NCBI GenBank assembly: GCA_007922195.1
Contig: ML682014.1
Span: 3,870,631-3,934,630, forward strand
Direction: 5' to 3'
Origin: Podocnemis expansa
Taxonomy: Eukaryota; Chordata; Testudines; Podocnemididae
Length of the DNA: 64,000 nt
The position numbers were made by a program, and so were the translations under genes. Numbering within the stretch: position 1 is the first letter of the stretch; the number at the start of each line of letters is the position of its first letter. A model generated the notes under the pieces. It did no database searches, was not told the DNA's origin, and worked only from the letters and a program-made list of their open reading frames with translations. Below are positions 11,081-23,439 of the stretch, piece after piece.

Positions 11081-12660
11081 TGTGATGTGAAGTGTACCAT
11101 GTGACAATATGTTGTGATGTCAGAGATGACTCAAGGAGCAATTGGTTGAGTCACCTCTACATCACAATGGCCGAGGAGTCTTGGCGTGGCACAGATAAAT
11201 ACCTTATTGTAGCTGCATACCTCATTGTAATTCATAAAGGCGAAATGGCTGAGGATTTAAAAATTGGACAGAATAGCCAGTGAAACCCAGGCATGGTTCA
11301 CTCTGGTGACATGGCTGCTCTTTGGAACTTGTCGGAATTAGAAAGCTCTCAGCTATGCTTTCAGCTGTTTCTGGTATTTCACACTGACTCTTCAGACAAT
11401 CGTATGTGAGTGCTCACTCCGGGAAGAAACCATGAAAATCTGAAAGTTTATGTGTAGGATTACGAACGACCAAGGAAAAGCTTTAGCTGGCCATAGAACT
11501 TTTGCAAAAAATGTTGTTATTAAAGAGCTATCAATTGATTAAAATAAATAAGTATTTCATAAATACCCTTTTGATTTTCCTCCATCATTTTTGATGGTTT
11601 AGAGCTAGTTAGTTATGAGTTACCAAATGTCTTGGCATTTGGATTTGCCATTGTTTCCATGGACTCTCTATTGATCTGGGACCCAAACCTGAGATGGCAA
11701 GGCCTTAGTCACACCTGCCTGTCTGGGCATCTGTAGAAAGAAAACAGCCCTCTTTTGCTACCTCATTTACAATGTGACATCTAGGGGAAACTGAGGTACC
11801 CACAGTGTTCATAGAAAAGATTACAGAAAATTTCCACTTTGTCACAGGAATTCCTTAAGAAAAGGCCTGTGGCTGAACAGTGTAGTGAGTAGGTACTGAT
11901 TGCTACCTCTTCAAAAATTAAAAATTATGATATGAAGCTTAAAGCAGCAAACTCAGGTCCCAAATCTATGCAAGAAGCATATGTGGGCACAGGGTCACAT
12001 GCATGATTCTCATTGCAAGACTGGGGCCTAAGTCTGATGCTCCACAAAGACGGAGAGAATTTCATGTCAATGCAGGAATGCCCTACGCTCCACTCTTCCC
12101 CATTTGAAGTCACTTGCAGAGCTCCTAACATGTAAAATGGGAACAAAAGCAAGCCCAAAAAGTGCATCAGCAACAGCTGGACATGCAAGAGCAGGCCTAT
12201 TCCAGAGAGACATTTAAAGAAGAAAACATATGATAACTTCCACTTTTAGTGTCCTGAAAGGTTTAAAACAAACCAGAACCTGGAGACAAGTCAGAGGATA
12301 TTGGTCATATTTTCCATACAATTCAAAGGGCTAGTTTATTTTTCAGGAAACTCCTCTATGGAGGAATTTATATTTAACTTTGCCTTAAAAACATAATGTT
12401 AAGAGTGATTGCAGAGCTTTGATTGTCAAAGTCTTTCCACATCTCTGTGTTCCAGAATCATTCAGGGTCTGATAATGATCCCATTTGTGGCATTTCATGA
12501 TCATGCAGTGCTTAAGGATCTTACAAAAAAAATCTGTTTTTTTTTAAATCTAGTTACAGCTCGTTGTGCGTAACAAGAGGAGCTTCACAGTGCCCGACCC
12601 AGACTCCTTCTGGGATGCTTGCCCTCAGGAACACAGTCTCCAATACCACACAATGGTCCT
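11081..12660. other. Mostly unique DNA, nothing recognised
   Basis: Short open frames only. The part at 11690-11860 ('ctaggggaaactgaggtaccc') may be another dispersed repeat, but its limits are not visible. Confidence 0.45.
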
Positions 12661-12664
12661 TTTG

Positions 12665-12710
12665 AGTGTGTATGTACACACACACACAGAGAAAGAGAGA
12701 GAGAGAGAAA
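12665..12710. repeat. (CA)n/(GA)n microsatellite
   Basis: A GTGTGTATGT start is followed by a run of CA and then GA dinucleotides. Confidence 0.9.
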
Positions 12711-13216
12711 TTTTTTAAAATGCCTTTGTTTCCTTTTAAGAGTTTAAAATAATTTCAGACCCCAGACCAGAATGTTTTAAGGAATCACTATCTAAATGAA
12801 TAGAGGATAATTTCTTGAATTTTTATATTATGAAAATCTGATGCATAAGAAAAGCCAGTGTAGACAATTAGCCAGACCATCCCTGGTGTGTCTCCATTTG
12901 GCTCAATATTTTCTAAGTGATTTACAGTTATGGACTTTGGCCTTGATTCAGTTTGCAGAAAAATTAAGTACCACAGGGAAGAGAAAAAATAAAATGGAGC
13001 AGTGAAGTGTGGGCATTTCTATAGTTTATTCTGTAGAAAGGTTGTAATTTTTGACAGAATTATTTGAAAAAGATCTTAGCGTATTGTGGATAACTTTTAG
13101 TACTTATTCCCCTTCAGAATTAATGAGATTGTAAGAACTGTTAATGAGTATTGTGTATCTTCTTAAAACAGATGGCCTGCCATGAACAAAACAAAAAAAT
13201 GAAACCCAAAAACACA
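12711..13216. other. Unique AT-rich DNA, nothing recognised
   Basis: No gene, repeat boundary or RNA feature was found. Confidence 0.55.
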
Positions 13217-13218
13217 TA

Positions 13219-14098
13219 GGCTATGTCCACATGCAGGGAGTTAAATCGATTTAGCTTGAAGTGATTCAAGCTAAACTGATATAACAACCATTAAATCGAT
13301 TTAACAGGTCCCCACAAAGATAAACAAATCAAACTAGCATGTCTGGGGAAGGACTTGCTATTTCGATTTAGGACAGGGGCATCCTGGGAGATATGGTAAC
13401 ATGGCTCTGGGCAGGGGCATGTTGCCACCCAATCCCCTGCCTGGCTCTCACCTGGAGAGCCAGACAGGGGAAAAAAAGCCCCCTTAGCAGTGATCCCCTT
13501 GCACCCTACATATACCCCCCGGCCTGGCAGTGGCAGGGCAGGGACACCCGGGTGCCCCGCATGCCCGGCAGTGGCGGGGGCAGGAAGCCAGCACACTCCG
13601 TTTCCCTGCAGCTGGCTGGGTGGCGGGAGGAGGGAGCCCGTGCACGCGGCTTCCCTGCAGATGCTGGGTGCACGGTCTCCCTGCTCCCACCCCCTGGCCA
13701 GCGGTGGGGGATGCGGGGCACCTGGGGCTCCATTTCCCAGCCCTGTGTGCCCACCTCTCCCTGGCCAGGGTCCTGATTCCCTCCTTTGGCCAGGGTGCCG
13801 AGGGGGCAGCTGTTCCTTTCAGGGTGCCATGCACCCTGGGAGGAAGGTCAAAGCCATTGAAGCGGAATAATGTTGTTTTGAAACAAGGCGTCCAAATGGC
13901 CTTGTTTCGAAAGGACCATTTCACTTCAACGGCTGTTTTGATTATCTACTAGGTTTTACTGTTTTGATTCACGTTTTGTTGTTTCCATATGATGGAGCTC
14001 ATCATATCGAAATAACAAAATGTCATGTGGACCTAATTTGTTTTAAAGCGAAACAACCAGTGTTGTTTTGCTTTAAAACCTGCGTGTGGACATACCCA
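13219..14098. mobile_element. GGCTATGT-family MITE with GC-rich core, copy 2
   Basis: The left end GGCTATGTCCACATGCAGG pairs with the right end CCTGCGTGTGGACATACCC with two mismatches over 19 bases. ATA trinucleotides (or TA) border both sides. The outer arms are AT-rich and contain short palindromes (TAAATCGATTTA, ATTTCGATTT). The middle, about 13370-13860, is very GC-rich and has overlapping open frames on both strands, which I read as compositional artefacts and not genes. At 880 bp this copy is about twice as long as the other family members, so the core may be an acquired segment. Confidence 0.82.
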
Positions 14099-14100
14099 TA

Positions 14101-14423
14101 GACAAACAAAAGCCTTTCAATGTCCTTACAGTACTTACTAGTTGAAGAACACAAAGTGTACTTTGGAACATTTAATTCTACACTAATAAGGGGCTGAACA
14201 GCTTTAAACTATACTTAAAAGTTTTAAAAAGACTTTTTCAGTTTGCAGCACTCAGAGAGGACCAATCTATCCATCTTTAAAAAATGGTGGTGTTTATCTC
14301 CCTAGTGACTCTGCTTTTTTGCCTTTCTAGAAGTATTTATCTTGAATGAGGATGAGTGGGTGCTGTTAGTGCAAGGCCAGCTTATTCTTTTTTGCCTTCT
14401 ATTAAATCATTTGCAAGGATGTT
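14101..14423. other. Unique DNA, nothing recognised
   Basis: No feature was identified in this stretch. Confidence 0.5.
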
Positions 14424-14502
14424 CTCAGAATCACAGAAGTTTGAGATGGACATGACCTTTTAGGTCATCTAGTCTGTCTCCCTGGCAATGAATGGGATTG
14501 GA
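14424..14502 (-). mobile_element. CR1 3' end fragment
   Basis: The plus strand reads 'agaatcacagaagtttgag...gacctttt aggtcatctagtctg', the reversed form of a typical CR1 3' end. Only the terminal part survives, as is usual for 5'-truncated CR1 copies. Confidence 0.7.
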
Positions 14503-14515
14503 TCTGAACTGTAAA

Positions 14516-15489
14516 ATCATAGGCATAAATAGTCCTTACTTACATTATGCTCTATTTTCATTGACATCCGCTTGGCTAGAGGCATAAGTAAAGTCTACTC
14601 ATGTGAGTAAAGGTTTACAGGATCAGTACCTTGTTCCCTTCTGTACATTTTCTAGTGTTTAATGTATACTGAGCAGTACACTGTTGGTGAAACAGAAGAA
14701 ATTAAATTTACTTTGTTGAAAAATGACTTTTTGACCCTGCCATACTCAAGTGAAGTCTATCAAATGAGACCTGAAATAATGTTCTATAGAGAATGTGTTT
14801 GGCAAATAGATCTCATCCAGTCTTCACCTAGATCACTGCACCCCAAAGAAGTTGGTCGATAACCAGGGACTAGCTCTACAAGCAACTTTCATCAGATGTT
14901 TCTAATGGACTCAGCTATTGTTCTGATAGATTTTCTCATTCTCCCTCCCGTTTTATATGTAAACTTTCAATGTGTGAGCAAAGGAGTGCAAGTGTGTTCC
15001 CCTGGTGATCTCTTTTGTGTATAGGAAGGGGTGGTGTGTGGGTAATATATATATATATGTGTGTGTGAGACAGACAGATCGAAAGACTCATTCATTTCCT
15101 TTTGGAACAGATTAACCCCATATAATTATTCAACTCTTTTCTAGTTTTACCAGAAAATGATAGAAAATAGAATAGAACTTTTCAGTATTGATTGTTTTTC
15201 TAATCCTCTTCCACGAACCATTTAAATGAGCTTTTATGTTTTCCTCAATTCTTAAGGAAGATTTTTAAGTGTATTAAGATTTCTAGTTAAATGTAGCAGT
15301 CCACTTACATTGTCTCTCAGACATTACATGCTATTTGATAGCTTGATGGCAGACTATTCACAGGATGTCCTTTAAGATTGGAGTTGCCTTTAGAGAGTTA
15401 AATATAGCTCTTTATTGCTTCTTTACAATAAATTAAGAAGATCGGGAAAAAATTTAGGTCTTGCCTAGTTTGAAAGACCCTAAGTCTGC
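14516..15489. other. Unique DNA with a TA/TG microsatellite
   Basis: Nothing coding is apparent. A (TA)n(TG)n tract runs from about 15043 to 15070. Confidence 0.55.
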
Positions 15490-15497
15490 ATCTACGT

Positions 15498-15960
15498 CAG
15501 GGATGTCCAACCTTTTTCTATGAGAGGCCACAGTGCAATTTCTTTTTTACTCAGGGGGCCTGTGAGCAAATTTTAGGGGTGTGGGGGGGTGCTGCTGTTG
15601 CACCCAGCTGGGGTCTGCAGGGGAGGCGGACTGATCTCCCACACTCACCTCTGTTTTTGAGTACTGGCTGGCACAGAGCAGTGCAGTGCACAGGGCTGGA
15701 GTGGTGTGAGGGGGGCTGCTCTTTGGCTCGGGCTTGCCTGGAGAGACAGAGGAAGGGTGGAGCTTCATGCACTATTCCTGCCGCCCTGGCTGGCTCACAG
15801 CCTCTGCTGGATACCTCATCCCCTGAGTCAGCTTGGGGCTGGAGAGGAGAGGGGGCTGCAACTGCATCCCAGCAGCTGGTTCGGGGAGGGGAGTAGTAGC
15901 TGCTATGCCCTGGTGGTATGGACCACAGTCTTTGGTGGGCCACAGTCTGACCTGCCCAGA
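15498..15960. mobile_element. hAT-like non-autonomous element
   Basis: The left end CAGGGATGTCCAACCTTTTT is typical of hAT short elements, which begin CAG(G/A)G. The interior is GC-rich and non-coding. The right part carries GTGGGCCACAGTCTGACC, resembling the inverted terminal region. ATCTACGT precedes the left end (15490-15497) and ATCTACAC follows the right end (15960-15967). They match at 6 of 8 positions, consistent with a decayed 8-bp target duplication. The right terminus is poorly conserved and its exact base is uncertain. Confidence 0.65.
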
Positions 15961-15969
15961 TCTACACAA

Positions 15970-18026
15970 AATAATATCTTAAAAAAAACATGCTAGTGCT
16001 TTCCCCAGGTCACCTGAGTCACTAATAGTATTGATGAGGACCCAGTACAGGCAAGGATCCAGCAGCTTCGAGCCATTAGTTAAATCCTTGCTGGCTCCTC
16101 CTCCATGCACCCACTTGGTAGGTCCTGCTTTCTGCTGTGGTGACTCCACTGTCCACTCTCTAGAGTCTCTTGTCCAATTGTACTTTAACTTCCACTAATT
16201 GGCTTCCACTCATACTTTTTATGTGTGGATGGGGAGAAATAGGAAGGGGAGTAGCACAAGAATGCATTGTGGGGGAGTGAGTGGAGAGGGCTCTGTTGCT
16301 TCTAATATCTGTGGTGGCTTTGTGATGAGACAAAGCTGATAGAGGGCTGCCTTGGAGAAGGAGAGATTTCAGTGTAAGTTTCCAAAGTATGCTTTATTAT
16401 TGGGGCTTGGGGGCCAAGGGGATGTTTTTGAATTTCTCAGGGTGTATTCTAGATAAATGAAAGCTCCACAGGCTGTGACATTAATCTTTGTCCATGTCTG
16501 CCTCTCAGACACTGGAAACATACAGCAGATTCAGTGCCGTTTGGCATATAGTATTCCATTTGACAGTATTTTATCTTCTGTTTTTTAACTTGGCAAGAAG
16601 TTTGGAGGGTTTCATTCTAAGCTTCTTCTGCAAAGTAAGTCTGAGATTTATTTTTCTGATTGTTTGATGTATGCAGAGGGGACATAAAATGGCAATGTAA
16701 GGAAAGAGTAATGAAGTTGTAAGTAAGTTTAATTTTATTCACTCTGCCCCAGCACCTGAGGTTTAGAAGATTCACTATATTTATTTTCTTTATTTGGATT
16801 TAAATCACACAAATTTGCAACAGTGCCTGCTCAGGACACTGGGTGCTCTTACCTTCAGTTAAAACATATTGTACCATCATTAAGAACCAAGGAACATTAC
16901 CCATAAACTCTACATATAATCCCAGGCAGTAAACAAACCAAACCAAAATCACCCCTTCCACAAATTCCTTCCCACATAGCTCATACAAAACCCTCCTCAA
17001 AGAGACGGGCTGTGCAATGTGTCTTCAAGATGACCAAATTCAGGACAGTGAATGAATTCTAAAGTCAAGGGGGCCTCACAGAGAATGCTCTGCAAGCTGA
17101 TCCATCTTATGTGAGATCCGTATTTATGTTCTGCATTATTGGGCCAAAATTGTCCTTCAGTATATCTTTCAGACAGGAGTTCTACTCTATCCCTAGGCAA
17201 TTCATGTTTGTTTACTTTCAATTTAGGTTCTAGTTATAAGTAACATAAGGGGTCACTTTGTGAAATAGGAAGAATCTTGGTTTCAAAGCAAATTATTTTA
17301 TATCTCAAGATTTGACTTAAATCAGATTCCACATAAATCATTATTTTTGGCTTAGCTGCACTATAAAATTTTATAAACAGTAGGATAGCATTCGCAGTTG
17401 CTTATAATTCAGTAGCAGGCAGCTTCAGTTCTAATGCCTGATATCATATGCTTGTTTTTTCTGAAGTGTGAAGATTACAGTACTGGAAGCCAGACGGTAT
17501 AGTATAAGACAAAGAGGAAATTGTTCCTGTATGTCTTAGTAAAGGGGTGCAGGTTATGCCATTTGTACAGGTTAATGATGTCATTTATTATTTTAATAAT
17601 GCAGTGTTTCTACATTTAATCTGAATTCCCTTAAGGAACACTGAAAGGAAATCCCATTTAATTCCATTTTCACACTAACTCTGTGCTAGTGTTAATATAA
17701 TTGTTACTAGTAGTGATATTTTCAGAGTGTTTATGAACCACATTCCATCTCAACATGATGGAAAAATACAAGTACAATGGAAGAACAGAATAAGAATCTC
17801 AGCCTTCTTGTATGTATTGCTTTTATGATTACGACAAATGGAATAACCTTGTAAATTGTAGTTGGCTGATTCAGTCAAAGTGGACCCAGAGTATAAGCTC
17901 AAGTCTAATTTCCCCAAAACCCCCAAATTTTGAAGGAATTCAGATTCAAAACCCAGATCCACACATTCCACTCATTCTGCTTTGCATCCCAAAGTGGAGG
18001 AGCCTATTTGAGCCCAGCACAAAATG
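15970..18026. other. Unique DNA, nothing recognised
   Basis: Two kilobases without a recognisable gene or repeat terminus. Open frames such as those around 16800-17220 on the minus strand show no known motif. Confidence 0.5.
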
Positions 18027-18034
18027 GTATAGCT

Positions 18035-18411
18035 CAGTGTTTCCCAAATTGTATTCCGCAGAACACTGGTGTTCCATGCAATGTGAATAGGTGTTTCGAG
18101 AAAAAAATTTGATGCTAGCAATATTTTTCCTTCTAAAATATTAAATATGAAATTGTGTGTATAAAAATACTAAGGAATTTGAATGGTATTTAGATGGTAG
18201 GTATATTACTATTTATAATGCTTTCATAATTGTATATAGACATCCCAAAAAAACAAGGAATAAACTTTACAATAAACTTTTCAGCAATATGTGCGGCAAT
18301 ATTTCAGTATGAAACTGCTTCCCTTTCCACCCCCAAACAGCATGTATGTGTTCTATCAGTATATTCCAAGCCCCAAAGGGTTCCATGGCCAAATTGGTTT
18401 GGGAAATGCTG
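18035..18411. mobile_element. hAT-type MITE with 8-bp target duplication
   Basis: The left end CAGTGTTTCCCAAATTGTAT pairs with the right end ATTGGTTTGGGAAATGCTG. The flanks are GTATAGCT (18027-18034) and GTATAGAT (18412-18419), matching at 7 of 8 positions. CAG...CTG termini and 8-bp duplications are diagnostic of hAT transposons. The 377-bp body has no transposase. The open frames at 18230-18515 overlap its right part and are not genes. Confidence 0.92.
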
Positions 18412-18419
18412 GTATAGAT

Positions 18420-18942
18420 AAAAATGCATTCAAATTTCCACCATTTAAGATGACAGAAGAATTCAGAACTGTCATTGGCCCCAAATCATTACATCGATTC
18501 TGCCTGGAATTCTAGATACTAGCCTAAATCTAATGTGAATCCAAAACTCCTCAGCACCTTTGTTGTATTTAGACATTTCCTTGGATTGTAATGTATATTC
18601 CTACTTTGCTCCTAACTTTCTGAGCACTCAGTTATAAGACCTTTGGAGCAAAACAATCTGAAAGGCTAGCTCTGTCCTCTAGATCTGTCCCTCGTTTCTA
18701 CAGAGGCTACTTTTATCATGCTTTACCATGTATTTTAAAAGATCATTTACCACTATCAGCAAACTATTTAAAAGAAGCAGATACGAATTTAATCCGTGCT
18801 GTGTATTTATTGTTTTATAATTATGTAAGTAGGGTCTGAATGAGCTCTCTCCTGACATCTAGTGATGAACAAGGGAAAGACCTTAGGAGCAGATTTGCAC
18901 AGACACATCATCTTTGCCTAGTTCCAAAGTGCTGTAAGCTCC
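18420..18942. other. Unique DNA, nothing recognised
   Basis: No support for a gene or repeat. Confidence 0.5.
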
Positions 18943-19023
18943 CTCTGACAAAGTGGGATTTTCTCCTATGAGACCTCATGCGATAAATTAATTTGTTAGT
19001 CTTTAAGTGCCACAGTACTCCAT
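18943..19023 (+). mobile_element. Penelope-like element 3' end fragment
   Basis: It holds the blocks CTGACAAAGTGGGATTTTCT, then TTTGTTAGTCTTTAAGTGCC. These recur through the window as the 3' end of one PLE family. Only about 80 bp survive and no target duplication was found. Confidence 0.8.
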
Positions 19024-19630
19024 CTTTTCCTAAGGGATCAGCGGATAGTCGATATGATAGGTGTTGCCAATATGATCAATTTTGGCTGTTTTGGGTTAAA
19101 ATTCACTTTGTTAAAATTCATTTACATCAAACACATCACCAGACACAGAGAGCACCAAGAGGAGTAAGCCAGAGTGCCACCATGAATCAGCATCAGGAGA
19201 ATCCAAGGACCTTCCTTTTCACTGACAGAAGTTTATAGACTAAAGGACTATCTACATCATATCAGTGACCCAATGAAGGAATACCCACTGTTTTTGACAT
19301 ATCTACTCCCCATTAACCACATCTTATATAACCTCTGAAATAGCGATAGTCCCAAATTACTGAACGCTTGTTCTTTATACTGTTGAATCTTGACCCTTTA
19401 TCTGGGTTACTGCAAATTATGTATTCCTTGTACTTGTTAACTTCTAGCTCAACTCTGCACTTATCAATAATCTGTACATTTTACCCAGCTTCCAGCAATA
19501 CATTGTGTAAACTCTGTTAACTATTTTTTCTTTTCAATATTATGTTTAATGACATGTATTAAATCTGTTGAATATAGGGATAAGGAAATGTTATCATTAA
19601 TGTATGAGTAAAGGACATCAGAACTATACA
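19024..19630. other. Unique DNA, nothing recognised
   Basis: The open frame at 18993-19238 begins inside the PLE fragment and lacks any motif. Confidence 0.5.
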
Positions 19631-19631
19631 C

Positions 19632-20600
19632 TTCTTGGGGATGGGGGGGTTACTCCAGCCACAGCCTTACTTGCCAAGTAGGGAATAGTGATGCCAAATC
19701 CAAGGAAGAGTCAGAGGGGTTGTAGACACATGTTCCTACCTGGTGAGAAGCCATTTGAACTCTGTTTCTGTCCAGTGTTAAAAAACAGAGATGACTAGAT
19801 TCATTTGAGTTTCCTTGTTCTTTCACAGTGATCAGTAAGAGCTGAACTCACTGAGAAGCTTATCTAAGGGGGCTGAACCATAGACCTGGTAAGAAGACAA
19901 TGTTGCAGTGAAAAGACGAAGAAGAAGAGGTAGCAACAGCAGCAGAGAGATTTCCCCCTGCTCAGTGAGATCTCTAAAGAGCTAAGTCCATTGGAAACTG
20001 AGCTAAGTAGGGGAATCTCAGCACAGAGCCTGGCAGCTCTGAACAAGTGCCATGTTGAGGGCCACGGCCAGCAGCAGCAGAGAGTGTTTATGGGCAGAGG
20101 TGGAAGCATCACTCAACCACCTTCCCCCTTCAGGGGCAATTGAGAAACCTACATAAATGCATCCATGAACTCTTCAGATGCCCCAGACCGTGGACAACAA
20201 ACTGTGAGTGGTGTGCAGTAGTGGGAAAAGGAAAGTGGCCAGTTAAAGTGACATATGTCTTTTGAACTTTCATATCAGAGGCGGGAAACTGAGAAAAAGG
20301 ACTTTGCCCAATATACTGTGGGGTGAGTATTTTACTTATTGTCTGCATATTTTCAAGTTACCATTGCAGTGTTTCCCCTAATTTAATGCTGTGTTTTCTT
20401 CTTTGAATAAGCTTTCTTTTGTTATACCCAGAGTCAATTCTTGCAAGTGGGGAAGCGTTGCATCCAAGAGTGGGTGATGTTTAGTTTTCCTAGATTACTG
20501 GGAAAGGGCTCAAGCTGGTTCTGTTTTGTATTGTTAACCAAAAAGTCATTAGATGTTGGTCAGCCCTGGCTGCTACCTACACCATCTGGCTGAAGGGTTA
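19632..20600. repeat. Possible LTR-like or other dispersed repeat
   Basis: The block 20100-20600 ('ccccttcaggggcaattgag...ataagctttcttttgttatacc...ggctgaagggttaca') reads, from memory, like a dispersed turtle sequence with an LTR or 3'-UTR character. I see no TG...CA pair that I can defend and no flanking duplication. It may equally be unique sequence. Confidence 0.25.
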
Positions 20601-21658
20601 CAACAATCTAAACAAAAAGCATAGGTAAAAGAGCATTCAGGCCAATGTCTTAACCTCTCCAGAGTACATTAAATTACTTCATTTCTTAAAAAGGAAATAA
20701 CACAAAAATAATTATATTGTGACAGGCAAATACTTTTCAGAGTACGTTTCATTTCCAAAATGACTTTGCATGAAATGAGTGTAATTACTGTAAGTTATGA
20801 TCGTGTATGTAATGCACTGAAATTTCCATATACCTGTTTAATAAAAAGTTGACATTCTATCTGCAATGGTGTTACATAATTCATGAGGATAAAATGTAAT
20901 AGGAAAAGTAACTTCTAACTAATAAGTTCCATTTTGAGAGGTTATAATAATGCCTGCTCACTGGTGATTCCCATTCAGTTCCTGCTGCAATGAAATATTC
21001 AGTACAATACATGAGACTGTATCTGTTGTGCTACTTGATATTTGCCTTCTAAGGACCTAATCCAGGTCTTGTGAAATTGCTAGGCGCTTGTCTACTGATT
21101 TATATAGGGGTTGAATTCAACTGAATATTGTTCAATATTCTCATGTTGTTGAATTCTACAGTCAACCACATATTGCATCCCTTCTATCTCAAACTTCTTT
21201 CCCTTGAGAGAGAAAATGTTTACTAGTCTAAAATCATTTTGTAAAAATGTCATTAAAATATTGGCAAAGAGGGAGCTATTTACAGAGGCAAATACTTGCT
21301 ATTTGAAATGTCTGGAAGTAAACCCAGGTAAGTTTGCAAAGCTTTGGTTTAAGTGAGAAATGTTGGAAGCTCCTCAGACTGTCAAGAGGGATTCCAGGGA
21401 CCCACCCTGAGGTAAATGGATTTGTGTACTGAGCTTGGTACTTTATTCCTGACTTGGAGAATAGCACATAAAATTTATAATGTCTGGAGGACACCTTTCT
21501 TTCACAGAACTGAAATAATGAAGCTTACAGGTCTGATGTCTGGAAAAGCTGGTTGGACATTCTTGAGCTCAAATATCTATGTCTGTGAAGCCTAAGATTT
21601 AAAGGAACATTCACTTTGCTTTTTAATTTGTAAGTATCCTTTAAAAAATCGTGTTTCC
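20601..21658. other. Unique AT-rich DNA, nothing recognised
   Basis: Only short random frames were seen. Confidence 0.5.
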
Positions 21659-21666
21659 ATCTAGAA

Positions 21667-22141
21667 CAGGTGTGGCCAAACTGCAGCTCGGGAGCCACAT
21701 GCGGCTCTTGAATGAAGAACTGTGGCTCCCAGAAGAACGTCAGCAAATCAATTTAGGAAAGCAGCCCCAGCTTAGGAGTTCAGGACGGGGTTGGGACGGT
21801 GGGGAGAAGTGCAGCATGGTCATGAATTGTGGGGAGAAGTGCAGCATGGTTGGGATTTTAAAAAACTTGCCACTATCCTGCAGGCTTCTAGATCGAGCAG
21901 CGTCTAAGTTTTTACTGTGTGGGGCTAATTTTCATGGGAACCTTAAATAATTATTAGAATTGGACATTGGTAGGATCAATATTTGTCTTCTTTTTATGAT
22001 AAAATTAAAGTGTGCAATGAATTTTAAACTTAGTAATTTTGAAGTAGGTAAAAGTATATGGTTATATGGCTCAGTGTGGCTCTTGAAAGTTTAATAATCA
22101 ACTTGTGTGGCTCTTGAGTTCCATAAGTTTGGCCACCCGGG
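21667..22141. mobile_element. hAT-type element with perfect 8-bp target duplication
   Basis: The left end CAGGTGTGGCCAAACTGCAG pairs with the right end AAGTTTGGCCACCCGGG. ATCTAGAA occurs immediately on both sides (21659-21666 and 22142-22149) without a mismatch. The subterminal text 'gagccacatgcggctcttgaa' and 'tgtggctcttgag' is typical of a reptile hAT short-element family. The body is 475 bp and non-coding. Inside it a unit of about 28 bp containing GGGGAGAAGTGCAGCATGGT is repeated twice (about 21799-21850). Confidence 0.93.
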
Positions 22142-22249
22142 ATCTAGAAAGTGAGTCCATGAGAACCACATACACAGTAAATAATTAGACAGTAAAAACC
22201 AATCAATAACCCAACAGAAAATGGTGAGCTGCAGTTGAAGCTTTTGGTA

Positions 22250-23125
22250 GAGCGTGCGCCCCACACAGGTGCCGAATGGGTTAACATGGGCCTGAGAGGC
22301 CATTCAACATACCAGGCTGCATCTGGGGGTAACTGGCTAAACTGATCTTGAAGCCTAGCTAGGCAGGAGCAGGCTGGTTAGTATAAAGACAGGACATTTT
22401 AGCAGAAAGGGGTTTTAAGGAGCAAATCTGCTATGGTTCTGGGAATAGAGTGGGAAGACGGGGATGGGAGGGAAAAGGTAGAGAATGAGAAAGATCCTAT
22501 AGGATCCTAGCCAGACTAGGAGAAGACTGGGAAGAAAAGGTGAGCTGAAGGGGAAGGGAACATCCCTGGGCAGCAAGCCCTGAAAAAAGTATAGGAGTAA
22601 GGCTTTGGGAAGAGAGTTAAAGCTTGTGAAAGAGGGTCAAGGGTAGGAAAACTGGGCTATAGAAGAAGGCCTGGAATAAAAGGGAAAGGAACCACAGAGG
22701 AACCTGCAGGAGGGAGCTTTTACTCTGAGACTCCTCCTGCAAGGAGGCTGAGACTTTTGAAGCTGGCTGAGGAGAAGGGACTGCGGAGAAGAAGCCATGA
22801 AGGTTAGAGGCTCAGGAGGAGCTGGGGCTCAAGGGAGAAAGTCCTGGGAGGCAACGCTGTTACGGTGAGGAGGAACTGCAAAGCCTGGGAACAGATTGAT
22901 GGCTGTGCAGAGGTTTTTTGGGAGGTGAGGGTGAGGGTTGGTGAGTAAAGAAGAATAGTTTTGTTCCTTTGAGCTAGTGCTGCTGCTGTGGAAGTTGCCT
23001 GAACTTTGTGGCTTTGCAGGAGGGCCTGAGCCATGAAGTGCCTGGTGAGAGGCAGATGGCTGGCAGGAGTGTTAGAGATGAGGGCCTGTTGCAGCACTGC
23101 ACAGGAGGGAGAGACTGGCATCAAA
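22250..23125. repeat. Purine-rich block, possible dispersed repeat
   Basis: The plus strand is strongly enriched in G and A over about 850 bp. It contains many GGAG and GAAG words and 'gttagtataaagacagg'-like text near 22378. No open frame with a known motif, no terminal repeats and no duplication are visible. It may be a decayed LTR or a unique purine-rich tract. Confidence 0.25.
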
Positions 23126-23214
23126 TATAGTATTTTCCAAAGCTATAATTCTAAAAAGGGTGGATTGACTTAAGGTGGAAAATTGATTTGTAGTAATAAT
23201 ACCTAGGTGCTATG

Positions 23215-23400
23215 TACAGCACTCTTCATCAGTAGATCACAAATAGCCTAAAGAAGGATGTCAATATTACTTACTCCCATTTTACAGATTGGAAAGCTGA
23301 GGCACAGAGTGGTGAAGTGACTGGCCCAAGCATTGGGAATAGACGTTCCCTTGAATCCCAGTTGAGTTCCTTGTCCACTTGGCAATGCTGCCTCCCACTG
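23215..23400 (-). repeat. MIR SINE relic
   Basis: The plus strand reads 'ttttacagattggaaagctg aggcacagagtggtgaagtg actggccc', the complement of the MIR core. The terminal parts are eroded. Confidence 0.75.
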
Positions 23401-23439
23401 TCAGTGGTGTCACAGTGCAAAGACTTAATTGTATTTGAT

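Noticed and set aside
13393..13952. Several overlapping open frames of 80-146 codons on both strands
   Set aside because: They lie in the GC-rich core of a MITE. GC richness removes stop codons from all frames at once, and no frame has a known domain.
19632..20600. A complete endogenous retrovirus or solo LTR
   Set aside because: No primer-binding site, no gag/pol/env motif, and no paired LTR or flanking duplication could be shown; kept only as a possible repeat.
22804..23124. Minus-strand open frame of 106 codons
   Set aside because: It lies in a purine-rich tract; the product is a low-complexity Leu/Ser/Pro/Gln-rich sequence without a motif.
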